From Sulfolobus acidocaldarius SUSAZ (lineage in GTDB: Archaea; Thermoproteota; Thermoprotei_A; Sulfolobales; Sulfolobaceae): 64,000 bases of DNA. A model generated the notes under the pieces. The model had not been told where the DNA came from. It saw only the letters and a program-made list of their open reading frames with translations, and ran no database searches. Where the stretch lies: assembly GCA_000508305.1 (NCBI GenBank), contig CP006977.1, forward strand, positions 310,001-374,000. The letters run 5' to 3'. This document shows, piece after piece, positions 44,945 to 54,143 of the stretch. Every line of letters starts with the position of its first letter. Position 1 is the stretch's first letter. Both the position numbers and the translations under genes were made by a program.

Positions 44945-45964
44945 GTGAAAGCCGTAATTATTGAAAATGGTAGAGCGTCAATAAAGGAAGTAAACAAACC
45001 ATCAATCAGGGAAGAAGGAGATATTATAATAAAGATGAAAGCCTGTGGACTATGTGGTACTGATATTGAAAAACTTCACGGACAATATACAGCGTCTCAG
45101 CCAATTATAGGTCATGAGCCTTCAGGGATCATTGAGGAGTCAAGTGTAGATAGTCTAAAACCCGGTCAGAGAGTGTTCGCACATCATCACGTTCCTTGTT
45201 ATGAGTGTTATTATTGCACTCATGAAAGTGCAACCATGTGTCCTTACTACAGAAGGACTAATATTGAGCCCGGAGGTTTTGCAGAATACTTTAGAGTCCC
45301 AGCCTGGAATGTGAAAAGGGGAGGTGTACTAGTTCTTCCTGATCACGTTAGCTTTGAGGAAGGAGCCTTCATTGAACCTTTGGCAACTGTTGTAAGAGCA
45401 CAAAGGAGGGTCAAGTTAAACAGAGGAGATAATGTGTTAGTAGTAGGAGCAGGACCTATGGGATTGCTCCATGTTATGCTAAGTAAGGCAAATGGAGCCT
45501 CTAAAACCATAGTAACTGACATAGCAGATTTTAGGGTTGAGTATGCCTATAAAGTAGGTGCTGACTACTCATTTAATTCTAAAAAAATAGACGCTATAAA
45601 TGAGGTTAAGAAGCTAACAGACGGTAGAGGAGTGGATATAGCTATTATAGCTTCAGGTGCACCTTCAGCAATCTTATCAGGTCTTCTCTCTGTAAGAAAA
45701 GGAGGTCAAGTTCTCCTGTTTGGAGTTCCATTTAAGGGTACTGTTCTTAACTACGATATAAGTGATCTCTTAAACAACGAAATCTCAATAATCTCAAGTA
45801 ATGCCGCAATTGAAGAGGATACTATAGATGCGTTGAAAATAATATCTGAAAGAAAAATAGACGTCTCCATACTAGTAACCCATAAATTTACTATTGACCA
45901 ATTCAATGAAGCCGTAAGGGTAGCTGAAGAGGGACAAGCCATAAAGGTAATAATACAAGATTGA
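44945..45964 (+). CDS. Zinc-dependent medium-chain alcohol/polyol dehydrogenase
   Basis: 339 residues, MDR superfamily. The catalytic zinc site is in KACGLCGTDIEKLHG and GHEPSG; the structural zinc lobe reads CYECYYCTHESATMC, with four Cys. The NAD-binding loop is VVGAGPMGLLH. The family includes threonine, sorbitol and glucose dehydrogenases; the exact substrate is open. GTG start with a TATA-like ATATATTT about 22-26 bases upstream. Its last 93 bases overlap the 3' end of cbiB on the other strand. Confidence 0.88.
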   Translation: MKAVIIENGRASIKEVNKPSIREEGDIIIKMKACGLCGTDIEKLHGQYTASQPIIGHEPSGIIEESSVDSLKPGQRVFAHHHVPCYECYYCTHESATMCPYYRRTNIEPGGFAEYFRVPAWNVKRGGVLVLPDHVSFEEGAFIEPLATVVRAQRRVKLNRGDNVLVVGAGPMGLLHVMLSKANGASKTIVTDIADFRVEYAYKVGADYSFNSKKIDAINEVKKLTDGRGVDIAIIASGAPSAILSGLLSVRKGGQVLLFGVPFKGTVLNYDISDLLNNEISIISSNAAIEEDTIDALKIISERKIDVSILVTHKFTIDQFNEAVRVAEEGQAIKVIIQD

Positions 45965-46807
45965 AAAAATAACAAGAAAGAGAATTAGAGTCACTTTAAA
46001 TACATTTAGGGCAATTTTCACGTGGTTATCTTCTGGTAAATTCCATCCATTTAAACCCACGCTATAAAATCCAATTTTTTCTAACCGGACGTTTAGTATT
46101 GACGAAGCAAATGAGATGGGATACTTGGCATTAGGGCTTTCTATTCCGCTCTCTTTCAGTATCCTTAGAGTGCTTTTTGGTCTTAACCCTAGGAGATATG
46201 CTGAAAATAACATCAACAAGGCAGTTATTCTGGCTGGGATGTAGTTTAAAATAGTATCTAATTTAGCGGAGAACCATCCCTGTTCCCTGTACTCAGGTGT
46301 TTTATATCCGACCATGCTATCCATGGTATTCGCTAGCCGTTGTAGTAATGCACCTGGATAGCCCAAAACGAGAAACCAAAACATTGGGGATATTATTCCA
46401 TCGACAGTACTTTCAAATAATGACTCAATTACGGCAGATCTAACGTGACCCTCACTTAACTCATAAACATTTCTCCTGACTAACTGTTGTGAGTATGACC
46501 TACTGTAAGTGGTAACGGGTATGCTTTTCTTGACCAATGAATAGAGTAGCCTTATGGAAAAGGTGGTTTTCAGAAAAATGACCAGTAGTGGTAGTTCTAC
46601 ATACCAAGGAAAATATAAGGGCATACAGAGGATGAGCAGAATCGGAACGACAGACACTACCCAAAGGAATATTCCATAAAACCTGTTGGAGAAAGGTTTT
46701 ATTAATCTAGATGATATTTTCCCTACCCATACTACAGGATGTATTATAACTGGAGGTTCCCCTAAGGTAAGGTCAAAGAGTATTGAAAGATAAAGTAATG
46801 GTAACAA
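45872..46807 (-). CDS. cbiB: Adenosylcobinamide-phosphate synthase (CbiB/CobD), membrane protein
   Basis: 311 residues. The start LLYLSILFDLTLGEPPVIIHPVVWVGK is the CbiB signature, and ESLFESTVDGIISPMFW with MVGYKTPEYREQGWFSAKLD in the middle are family text. It joins aminopropanol phosphate to adenosylcobyric acid in the membrane. The start is TTG, inside cobS (46-base overlap). The C-terminal 28 residues lie wholly within the 93-base antisense overlap with the dehydrogenase gene and are longer than usual. Confidence 0.9.
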   Translation of the reverse strand: MLPLLYLSILFDLTLGEPPVIIHPVVWVGKISSRLIKPFSNRFYGIFLWVVSVVPILLILCMPLYFPWYVELPLLVIFLKTTFSIRLLYSLVKKSIPVTTYSRSYSQQLVRRNVYELSEGHVRSAVIESLFESTVDGIISPMFWFLVLGYPGALLQRLANTMDSMVGYKTPEYREQGWFSAKLDTILNYIPARITALLMLFSAYLLGLRPKSTLRILKESGIESPNAKYPISFASSILNVRLEKIGFYSVGLNGWNLPEDNHVKIALNVFKVTLILFLVIFSILYYYLYGLSLFSYPYGFIELVNSKFMGY

Positions 46808-47520
46808 GTCTTCTCAGCAACTAGTAAGTAAATTGGAAAAGATAAAGTTATAATAGCTCCTACTATATCGCCTGACATACCCTCAAAAACTAACTTAGCT
46901 ATTAAGTAGAACACAAGAAGTAAGATAATGTAAGCCAAGATAAGTGCAGGTGATGAGAAGAGTATTGCAAATATCTGTACGAGGAGGAATTTAACAGAGA
47001 ATAGTTTATCCCTCATTTTATCATGAAACACTTTTCCCAGATAGCTACCGGGAATTGGGTTCATTAAACCGAGAAGGGATATTGCGCTTGCCCTAGCTAG
47101 AACCTCAGATGGGAGAAAGAACCATAGGTAGCTTGCACTCAAGTTAAGTGTAGCTACAAGAAATATAGAAAAATAGACCAAAAATAGACCAATTGCACCT
47201 GACCCAGTCTGTAAGTCATGAAGAACTTGCGATCTCCTCTCTTTTCTCACCATTAGTGCGTCTCCCACGTCCAAGAGACCATCCAAATGGTGAAATCCCC
47301 TAATGATCTCAACTGTAGGTATTAATAGCAGAGCACCTAAGCTACCAATAAGCCTTATACCCAACAAGACGACAAACCAGTCTATTATACCTGTAATTAT
47401 ACCAACAATAAGTGGCGAGATGAAGGAGAATTGGGCTATCTCCTCTAATGACGCATTCGGAGAAGGTATTATTGTGAAAAATGATAGTTGCCCTAATATT
47501 GCCTTTAATATCCTTTTCAT
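46762..47520 (-). CDS. cobS: Adenosylcobinamide-GDP ribazoletransferase (cobalamin synthase)
   Basis: 252 residues, about six membrane segments. The active-site text HLDGLLDVGDALM with HDLQTGSGAIGLF is the CobS motif (Asp-rich metal site). It joins alpha-ribazole to adenosylcobinamide-GDP, the last stage of cobalamin assembly. Its ATG is only 14 bases from that of divergent cbiP; TTATAA on the minus strand near 47543-47548, inside the cbiP coding region, is about 26 bases before it. Confidence 0.9.
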   Translation of the reverse strand: MKRILKAILGQLSFFTIIPSPNASLEEIAQFSFISPLIVGIITGIIDWFVVLLGIRLIGSLGALLLIPTVEIIRGFHHLDGLLDVGDALMVRKERRSQVLHDLQTGSGAIGLFLVYFSIFLVATLNLSASYLWFFLPSEVLARASAISLLGLMNPIPGSYLGKVFHDKMRDKLFSVKFLLVQIFAILFSSPALILAYIILLLVFYLIAKLVFEGMSGDIVGAIITLSFPIYLLVAEKTCYHYFIFQYSLTLP

Positions 47521-47550
47521 AGGAATTAGTTATAATGGCAGTTATAATAG
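47501..47550. promoter_or_regulatory. Overlapping divergent leaderless promoters, cobS and cbiP
   Basis: The start codons (47520 minus, 47535 plus) are 14 bases apart. CTTTAATATCC, about 26 bases before the cbiP ATG, lies inside the cobS coding sequence, and CTATTATAAC, about 26 bases before the cobS ATG, lies inside cbiP. Each core promoter is therefore coding sequence of the other gene. Confidence 0.55.
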
Positions 47551-48914
47551 CTTCCACAATGAGTGATTCAGGAAAATCCACAATTGTGGCAGGCTTAAGC
47601 AAACTATTTCATGTTAAACCATTTAAAGCCCAAAACATGTCACTGAATAGTTATGCAACATTAGATTATGGGGAGATAGCCTTTATCCAAGCTTATCAGT
47701 CTATCGGTGCTGGCTTTTCCCCTGAGAGATATATGAATCCGTTATTACTTAAACCATCAGGTAACGGACTTTTAGAGGTCATCTTTTTTGGCGAATCGAA
47801 GGGTATATTCAGACCTCAAGACTACTATTCACGACTTAATTATTTTTGGACAGAAATAGAGAAAAATTTTTCTAATGAATTTATAGTAGAATCTGCTGGT
47901 GGCATTGAGCCAAACTTTTTAGATAAGGATTTAGCATTAAAAGTCTCGGCTAATTTTAACGTTCCAATTATCTTAGTTCTTGATATAGATAGGGGTGGAG
48001 CTTTCACATCAGCATTGGGATCTTATTTATCCCTGCCTGTTTCTTTGAGGGAAAAATTAAGGGGTTTTATAATAAATAAGTTTAGGGGGGAGGAAAAGTT
48101 CCTGGAACCAGGGATAAAGTGGCTTGAGGAGAGAACAGATATGAAATACTTAGGCAGCTTACCGTATTTCGAGGAACCATTAATAATGCCAGAGGACTCC
48201 ATGAACCTCAATGAGGTAGGAAGTGGAGAAATGGAAGTTAGTGTAATAGCTTATCCGCAGATGAGCAATTTCAATGAGTTTTATGCCTTAAATAACTCCA
48301 ATGCTCACCTTAAATTTGTAAAGAAACCTACGCAAATAACTGATTCAGACCTAGTGATCTTACCAGGTAGTAAAAATACAATAAAGAGTTTAGAGTGGCT
48401 TAAGAGCAGAGGTTTTACCGAATTCCTGAAGAGGAAACCCGTTCTCGGTATATGTGGGGGATTTCAGATCATGGGGAGTAAAATGATTGACAGTAGCGGA
48501 GGACTAGAACTTGGAGATGTTGATCAGGTGGATGGACTAGGATTATTCGAAATTAATACTGTGTATGAGAAGGAAAAAGTCGTAAGTTTATCATCAGCCC
48601 AGTTAGGAATAGAAGGGTATGAAATAAGGAGAGGAAGAATCGAATTCATTAATGAAGAGCCTCTAACCTACATCACAAGAAGAGGGAAAATGGCTGTTAA
48701 TGTGCCGGATGGAGTCCTTAAAGGAGATAAGTTAGGTCTAAGCATTCATGGTTCTATGTTCTCCCCAGGAGGAAAGAAAATCCTTAACGAGGTATTTGGT
48801 CTTAAAATATATGCTGAGGATTTGGAAACTGAGATAAAAAAACAGGTGGACAATCTCTCACGCGTTTTAAAGCAACACGTAGATGTGGATAAAATTTATG
48901 AGCTATACATTTAA
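47535..48914 (+). CDS. cbiP: Adenosylcobyric acid synthase (glutamine-hydrolysing)
   Basis: 459 residues. The N-terminal dethiobiotin-synthase-like domain has MSDSGKSTIVAGL and the CbiP text FKAQNMSLNSYATLDYGEIAFIQAYQ; LVLDIDRGGAFTSALG follows. The C-terminal class I-like glutaminase has LGICGGFQIMG with the nucleophile Cys and a late LSIHGSMFSP with its His. It amidates four side chains of adenosylcobyrinic a,c-diamide. Leaderless start, see the shared promoter with cobS. Confidence 0.93.
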   Translation: MAVIIASTMSDSGKSTIVAGLSKLFHVKPFKAQNMSLNSYATLDYGEIAFIQAYQSIGAGFSPERYMNPLLLKPSGNGLLEVIFFGESKGIFRPQDYYSRLNYFWTEIEKNFSNEFIVESAGGIEPNFLDKDLALKVSANFNVPIILVLDIDRGGAFTSALGSYLSLPVSLREKLRGFIINKFRGEEKFLEPGIKWLEERTDMKYLGSLPYFEEPLIMPEDSMNLNEVGSGEMEVSVIAYPQMSNFNEFYALNNSNAHLKFVKKPTQITDSDLVILPGSKNTIKSLEWLKSRGFTEFLKRKPVLGICGGFQIMGSKMIDSSGGLELGDVDQVDGLGLFEINTVYEKEKVVSLSSAQLGIEGYEIRRGRIEFINEEPLTYITRRGKMAVNVPDGVLKGDKLGLSIHGSMFSPGGKKILNEVFGLKIYAEDLETEIKKQVDNLSRVLKQHVDVDKIYELYI

Positions 48915-48936
48915 GCTAGTCTTGTAATTTTTACAC

Positions 48937-50058
48937 ATGGAGTTCGATCCGAAAAATTTCACTGATGAAGTAAAGCCACAATTAGAAAAGATATTGGATG
49001 GAAAGGCAATTGCTGCAGTTAGTGGGGGAGTAGATAGCACAACAGCTGCTACACTTACCTACAAATTAATGGGAGATAAGGTAATCCCTATAATAATCGA
49101 TACTGGATTTTTGAGAGAAGGAGAGGTTGAAAAAGTGAAAAATATGGTTAAAAACGTCTTACCTTTACAAGTCGTTGACGCAAGGGAAAAATTTCTTAGG
49201 GCATTGGAAGGATTATCTGATGCTGAGGAAAAACGAAAAACTTTCCGAAAGATATTTTATGATATATTGTCTGAGCTGGTTAGAAAATATAACGCGAAAT
49301 ATCTTATACAAGGTACTATAGCAGCAGATTGGGTAGAGACGCAGGGAGGAATAAAAACACAACATAATGTTTTAGTGCAATTGGGTATTGACACCGAGAG
49401 AGAATGGGGGTTTAAAGTTGTTGAGCCTTTAGCTGACCTTTATAAAAATGAAGTGAGAAAATTGGGTGAATATCTTGGATTACCAAAGGAGATATATAAT
49501 AGGCAACCTTTCCCTGGACCAGGGCTTTTGGTAAGAACCGTAGGTGAACTTACGGTGGAAAAACTAGAGCTGGTTAGAAAGGCTACCACAGTAGTCGAGA
49601 AATATTTAGACGGTATGGGTATATCACAGTATTTTGCATTTATTTTTGAGACTCAAAGTGAAAAACATGATGAACTTAGTGAAAGAGTTGGAAGTAATGT
49701 TTTTACATACAAGAAGATCAAAGCTACGGGTGTAAAAGGAGATGTAAGAGCTTACGGCAGGGTGGCTAAAATAGAAACTAATGAGGAAGACTATGAGAAA
49801 CTGAGAGAATTAATGGAAATGGTTACGATTAGTGACATCACCCATGTTGTTATACCAGTCACTAGCAGAGAAGATGGCGAATATACAGTAGGAATAAGAG
49901 CTGTCTCTACGGAAGATTTCATGACCGCTGAAATAACTAAACTTGATAGAGGGATTCTTAACAGAATAGGGAATGAAATACTCAATATATCTAAAAAAAT
50001 ACATGAAGTTGTTTACGATATTACTACTAAGCCACCGGCGACCATTGAGCTTGAGTAA
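48937..50058 (+). CDS. guaA: GMP synthase, ATP-pyrophosphatase subunit
   Basis: 373 residues, the archaeal separate subunit B of GMP synthase. The PP-loop is [13 protein letters not shown] (S29-S34), then [24 protein letters not shown], and the family's [17 protein letters not shown] and C-terminal dimer segment [12 protein letters not shown]. The glutaminase subunit is not in the window. ACATTTAAG about 26 bases upstream supports the ATG. The 3' end overlaps htpX by 32 bases. It is longer than the usual archaeal form (about 310). Confidence 0.92.
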   Translation: MEFDPKNFTDEVKPQLEKILDGKAIAAVSGGVDSTTAATLTYKLMGDKVIPIIIDTGFLREGEVEKVKNMVKNVLPLQVVDAREKFLRALEGLSDAEEKRKTFRKIFYDILSELVRKYNAKYLIQGTIAADWVETQGGIKTQHNVLVQLGIDTEREWGFKVVEPLADLYKNEVRKLGEYLGLPKEIYNRQPFPGPGLLVRTVGELTVEKLELVRKATTVVEKYLDGMGISQYFAFIFETQSEKHDELSERVGSNVFTYKKIKATGVKGDVRAYGRVAKIETNEEDYEKLRELMEMVTISDITHVVIPVTSREDGEYTVGIRAVSTEDFMTAEITKLDRGILNRIGNEILNISKKIHEVVYDITTKPPATIELE

Positions 50059-51022
50059 ATTTGTCTAACAGCTTAATTCTTTTTGCTGGATGTGGATGGT
50101 CACTGAAAAGGTCTGATAATATTCCTACTTTTTGTGTCCTCCAATAATTAACAAGTTCCTGTGCTTTATATGATGGAATTTCCTCATTACTCACGTCAGT
50201 TCCAGAGAACAGTAGCATCTTTGCTACACCTCCACTTTTCTGCTTTACCCTATCAACTACACCTGGATCTGTGTAAATTACTATCTTAGCTAAAGCAGTC
50301 TGTAGGTTGCTTGCCCCATTGGGAATTGTAAGTGCTGAATTAACATCAGCGTATGCTTCTCTCATCCTATTAAGGAATAACACGAAAATGTTGAATACAA
50401 AACTGACAGCAATCAATGCTATGCCTATGAGAAACAGTAAACCAGAGTTCCCATTTCTTCCGCCACCACCACCTCCAAGCAATCCTCCCCACCATAATGA
50501 ATAGCCTAACCAATACATTAAGGTCGGGATTAAACTTACAGCTAATAATATCTCTGTGTCCCTATGTCTTAAATGACCTATTTCATGTCCTATTACCGCT
50601 TTAATCTCGTCCTTATTGAGTATGTTTATGAGAGGAGTCGTTATTGCCATATTCTTTCCAAATAAAGGACTACTAAATGCAAATGCATTAGGGAAATTTA
50701 CAGGTGCAACATAAACCTTAGGCATACTCATGTTGTTATAGGTTGCTACTTCCTGAACTAAGTTATATACCCAACCATAAGTTGGGTCGTCAGCCTTCAC
50801 TTCAATTAGCCTATACGCAGCTTTTATCATAAGAGGACCTAATAACCATTGTATGATTGTAAAAAATGTCACAAAGGCTAAAGCACCTGTAACAATAATC
50901 GATGTGTAAGCGAACCCAAACAAGTACCCAAGTAACCCATAAGCTACTAGAAATCCCAAAATAATGACAGATATTGCAGATAAAAACATTCCTAGTCTAA
51001 ATTTAAGGAGACTTACTGCCAT
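50027..51022 (-). CDS. htpX: HtpX-like membrane zinc protease (M48)
   Basis: 331 residues. Two N-terminal and two internal membrane segments frame the zinc site [10 protein letters not shown] (about 145-154), with the third ligand expected in [25 protein letters not shown] near the end is a family mark. It removes damaged membrane proteins under stress. A stretch of eight glycines interrupted by Leu ([13 protein letters not shown], about 183-195) in the loop between segments is unusual. It overlaps the 3' end of the GMP synthase gene. Confidence 0.92.
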   Translation of the reverse strand: MAVSLLKFRLGMFLSAISVIILGFLVAYGLLGYLFGFAYTSIIVTGALAFVTFFTIIQWLLGPLMIKAAYRLIEVKADDPTYGWVYNLVQEVATYNNMSMPKVYVAPVNFPNAFAFSSPLFGKNMAITTPLINILNKDEIKAVIGHEIGHLRHRDTEILLAVSLIPTLMYWLGYSLWWGGLLGGGGGGRNGNSGLLFLIGIALIAVSFVFNIFVLFLNRMREAYADVNSALTIPNGASNLQTALAKIVIYTDPGVVDRVKQKSGGVAKMLLFSGTDVSNEEIPSYKAQELVNYWRTQKVGILSDLFSDHPHPAKRIKLLDKFTQAQWSPVA

Positions 51023-51092
51023 TTATATGAAAATCCTTTTTTAACCTAATAAAGTTTTTTAACCTCGAGAGAATAGGGGTATGGATTAAAGC

Positions 51093-51488
51093 TTGAGTGA
51101 ACAGGATATTGTAAAGGAGTATATGAAATCACCAGTGATTTCAGTAGATAAGAAGACGAAAATTAGTGAAATAGCTAAAATAATGACAGAGAAAAATATT
51201 GGTTCTGTGATAGTTACAGAAAACAATAAGCCAATAGGCATAATCACCGAAAGAGACATAGTGAGAGCTATAGGTAAAGGTAAGAACCTGGAAACCACTG
51301 CAGAGGAAATTATGACAGTTTCATTAATAACCATAAGAGAGGATTCACCAATAGCAGGAGCATTATCCCTAATGAGGCAGTTTAACATAAGGCACTTACC
51401 TGTAATTAACGATAAGAGGGAATTAGTTGGGATTCTCTCCATTAGAGATGTAGCTACAGCTATAGATAACTTACTTGAAGGTGATTAG
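51093..51488 (+). CDS. Two-CBS-domain protein
   Basis: 131 residues consisting of two CBS motifs: MKSPVISVDKKTKISEIAKIMTEKNIGSVIVTENNKPIGIITERDIVR (about 11-57, quoted only in part as MKSPVIS and GIITERDIV) and IMTVSLITIREDSPI with LVGILSIRDV (about 72-122). Such pairs bind adenine nucleotides as energy sensors. The start appears to be TTG at 51093; an internal ATG at 51123 would remove part of the first motif. It is followed at six bases by a small unknown gene. Confidence 0.88.
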   Translation: MSEQDIVKEYMKSPVISVDKKTKISEIAKIMTEKNIGSVIVTENNKPIGIITERDIVRAIGKGKNLETTAEEIMTVSLITIREDSPIAGALSLMRQFNIRHLPVINDKRELVGILSIRDVATAIDNLLEGD

Positions 51489-51494
51489 ATTTCC

Positions 51495-51710
51495 ATGAGA
51501 ATCAAAGTGCCAAAAGAATGGTGTGAAATTTTAAACCAAATCGCAAAGAAAAAACATGTGACTCTTTCTATCTTAATCGTTGAAATAAGTAAATCCACAG
51601 AGTGCCTGGGGTTACCACATATCTCTTCAACACAATACAAGCAGATTAATGTCGACATAGAGGATAAACAAATAGAATGGAAAATAGAAAAATTCTTATT
51701 CTGTAACTAA
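51495..51710 (+). CDS. Small unknown protein, 71 aa
   Basis: I do not recognise it. It starts MRIKVPKEWCEILNQIAKKK, a helix that could be part of a small DNA-binding or coiled unit, and ends in a charged KIEKFLFCN. It has three Cys residues. It sits six bases after the CBS protein gene and is probably read from the same mRNA. Confidence 0.5.
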   Translation: MRIKVPKEWCEILNQIAKKKHVTLSILIVEISKSTECLGLPHISSTQYKQINVDIEDKQIEWKIEKFLFCN

Positions 51711-51797
51711 CTTCGACTCTAAGTTAGCAGTAAGTGACTCTAGAGATTTGTCTTAACAAGGATTAAAAATAAAGTTTGGATTAAGATACGGAAAAAC

Positions 51798-53297
51798 GTG
51801 GAAAGGAAAAAGGTGGAAGAGAAGAAAATAAGACCAATTTACGTTGGTTTATTTAATTTTGGTACGAGAATAGTTAGTGCTCCCATTTCATTCATATTTA
51901 CTTACCTAGTCGCTCATTACCTAAGTAATTTGAATAACGGACAAGTAATATTTGCCACATGGCAGTCCATGTTTGTACTGATAATGGGCTACTTTACCTT
52001 ACCTGCGGATATTTTCTCGTTAGTGACATCAAGGTTCTCTGCCGAAAACAGACCTGTAGGCGGAATATTATTAGTAAATTTAATAACAGGTGTTATCTCC
52101 TCCCTAATATACATACTATTAATCCCTTACCTCATGTCAACTATAGGATATTATAATACTGTTGCGCTTTATTCAGGAATAATAGTTATATTGATGTTTT
52201 ACGTCTTTCGTATAACTATTGCAATAACCAGAGCATTATCACCGAAGATGATTGGAATTTCAGGTTTGGTCTTTCAGATATCTAGATTGGCAATCGTTTT
52301 AGCATTGTTTTATGTTTTTAAAATAGATATACTGGCTGTTTCTTTAGCTTATGGAGTAGGTTATTTAGCTCAAACTTTGGTGTATTCAAAATTTATAAAG
52401 TCCAACCTTAAAGTTGATTTAAAAACAACTATAGAAATAATTAAAAAGTCGCTGATCACAATAATATCATTTATACAACTCATATTAGAGGCTACAATAG
52501 TGTGGATGACTCTTGCCATAACTAACGATGCAATTACAGTAGCTTACTTTGAGTCTGCAATAATCATCTCCAATATAGTCACGTGGACATATTCGCTCTA
52601 TGACGGGTTAATAACAAAATTGAGTGAAACCAAAAGCCCTGAGGTAGTAGAGAATTTTGTTAAACTTTATTTTGTAGTATCAGCCTTTTTTCTGTCCATA
52701 GTTATAATAGAGGGTAGAGGACTTTTATACCACCTTAGACCAGAATACATGCAAGCCTTTATAACTTTCATAATAATTTCAATCTCCTCTTTTCTGAGAG
52801 GGCTAAATACATTATTCTATCAGGCAATTGTGATGATTGATAGGGCTTTAGGTAGCGAAGAACGATTTGATATCAAAAAAAGTTACACTGCAAGGCTAAA
52901 TACCTCAAATACTATCTTTGCAATTTTAGGAGTCGGTATTACGACAATTCTAATCTATATTTATAGAGGATCTTCACCTGCTCTATTATCCTCACTGATG
53001 ACAATAGGAGTTACAGTAAATTCGGTTTGGATGACAATATCTTCAGCTAGGATTTGTAAATCCCTTTATTCAATGAAATTTCCAGTGAAAGACATCATAA
53101 CTTCCACCTTCATAAGTATATTTACCACATTAATAGGAATCATGTTCTTCTCCAGTGATTTCAGTTACCTTTATATGTTCATAACTGCTCTCATTGGGAG
53201 TGGCATTTTCATAAGCCTTAGTTATGTGTCAAGTCCCTTTGCAAGATATATTATTAAAAGAGGGTTAATGGAGATAAGAAAAATTCTTATGCAATAA
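51798..53297 (+). CDS. Flippase-like multi-helix membrane protein (MOP/Wzx type)
   Basis: 499 residues, 12-14 hydrophobic segments in two halves, the pattern of polysaccharide or lipid-linked-sugar flippases. It starts with the basic cytoplasmic tail ERKKVEEKKIRPIYVG and the helix NFGTRIVSAPISFIF. Sequence-specific motifs are weak, so the family call rests on topology and on the company of sugar genes downstream (aldolase, GT-C, uridylyltransferase, agl3). It may export lipid-linked N-glycan precursors. GTG start; TATA-like ATTAAAAATAA about 28 bases upstream. Confidence 0.6.
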   Translation: MERKKVEEKKIRPIYVGLFNFGTRIVSAPISFIFTYLVAHYLSNLNNGQVIFATWQSMFVLIMGYFTLPADIFSLVTSRFSAENRPVGGILLVNLITGVISSLIYILLIPYLMSTIGYYNTVALYSGIIVILMFYVFRITIAITRALSPKMIGISGLVFQISRLAIVLALFYVFKIDILAVSLAYGVGYLAQTLVYSKFIKSNLKVDLKTTIEIIKKSLITIISFIQLILEATIVWMTLAITNDAITVAYFESAIIISNIVTWTYSLYDGLITKLSETKSPEVVENFVKLYFVVSAFFLSIVIIEGRGLLYHLRPEYMQAFITFIIISISSFLRGLNTLFYQAIVMIDRALGSEERFDIKKSYTARLNTSNTIFAILGVGITTILIYIYRGSSPALLSSLMTIGVTVNSVWMTISSARICKSLYSMKFPVKDIITSTFISIFTTLIGIMFFSSDFSYLYMFITALIGSGIFISLSYVSSPFARYIIKRGLMEIRKILMQ

Positions 53298-53312
53298 CAT
53301 GAAGAGAAAATT

Positions 53313-54131
53313 ATGATTGGTTTTGAAATTAGGATGAAAAGACTTTTTGAGAGAGGAAAAGCCTTCGTAGTAGCTCTGGATCACGGTCTGGTAATGGGAC
53401 CATTGAAAGGTATTGAGAGGGTAGCAGAAGTTGTTAAAAAAATATCATTCAATGGACCAGACGCACTTCAAATGACGCCCGGTATGTTGAAAATCGTGAA
53501 AGAGAACTTCTTCTCTAGAAGATCTCCCATGTTAATTGTCAGACTAGATACGGCAAATGTGTGGAGATCTGATTACAAGAAATTTGAAAGTGGATATTAT
53601 TCACAAATATACTCTGTTAAGGATGCCATTGAGGCTGGAGCTGACGCTATAGTTACATATATGGTAGTAGGATACGGAGATGATCGCGTAGAGGGGTATA
53701 ACATCGAGAGTCTGGCTAAAGTAAGAGAAGAAGCAAATGATTATGGAATACCATTTATAATCGAGCCATTATTTATATCTCCTGAAAATCCAGATTCTGT
53801 TAAAGATCCCAAGTTAGTTAAATATGTAACTAGATTAGCCTCAGAGATAGGTGCAGATATCCTCAAAGTAGATTATACAGGGGACAAAAACTCCTTTAGA
53901 GAAGTAGTTGATTTAGCTTTTGCACCTATCTTAATAAGGGGAGGTCCTAAAACCAAAAATGATACTGAGTTCCTACAAATGCTAAAAGATGCTATTCAGG
54001 CAGGTGCCTCAGGAATTACGGTCGGGAGAAACTTATGGCAGTCTAAAGAGCCAGATAAAATGGCGAGAGCGATTTCTGGATTAGTTCATGAAGGAAAGGA
54101 TATTGGGGAAATATTAAAAATACTGGGTTAA
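53313..54131 (+). CDS. Class I aldolase, DeoC/LacD/FbaB family
   Basis: 272 residues forming a TIM barrel. ALDHGLVMGPLKGIE at the start is typical of archaeal-type class I fructose-bisphosphate aldolases; ADILKVDYTGD contains the Schiff-base Lys, and ILIRGGPKT and GITVGRN are the phosphate-binding loops. Fructose-1,6-bisphosphate aldolase is the usual activity, but the ADH-synthase and sulfofructose-phosphate aldolase branches share this fold. Here it lies in a sugar operon near UDP-sulfoquinovose synthase. Sixteen bases after the flippase-like gene, 12 before the GT-C gene. Confidence 0.8.
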   Translation: MIGFEIRMKRLFERGKAFVVALDHGLVMGPLKGIERVAEVVKKISFNGPDALQMTPGMLKIVKENFFSRRSPMLIVRLDTANVWRSDYKKFESGYYSQIYSVKDAIEAGADAIVTYMVVGYGDDRVEGYNIESLAKVREEANDYGIPFIIEPLFISPENPDSVKDPKLVKYVTRLASEIGADILKVDYTGDKNSFREVVDLAFAPILIRGGPKTKNDTEFLQMLKDAIQAGASGITVGRNLWQSKEPDKMARAISGLVHEGKDIGEILKILG

Positions 54132-54143
54132 AGTTTAAAACTT

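Noticed and set aside
51086-51442. 118-codon minus-strand frame inside the CBS-domain gene
   Set aside because: Exact mirror of a real two-CBS protein; hydrophobic only as an artefact of the opposite strand.
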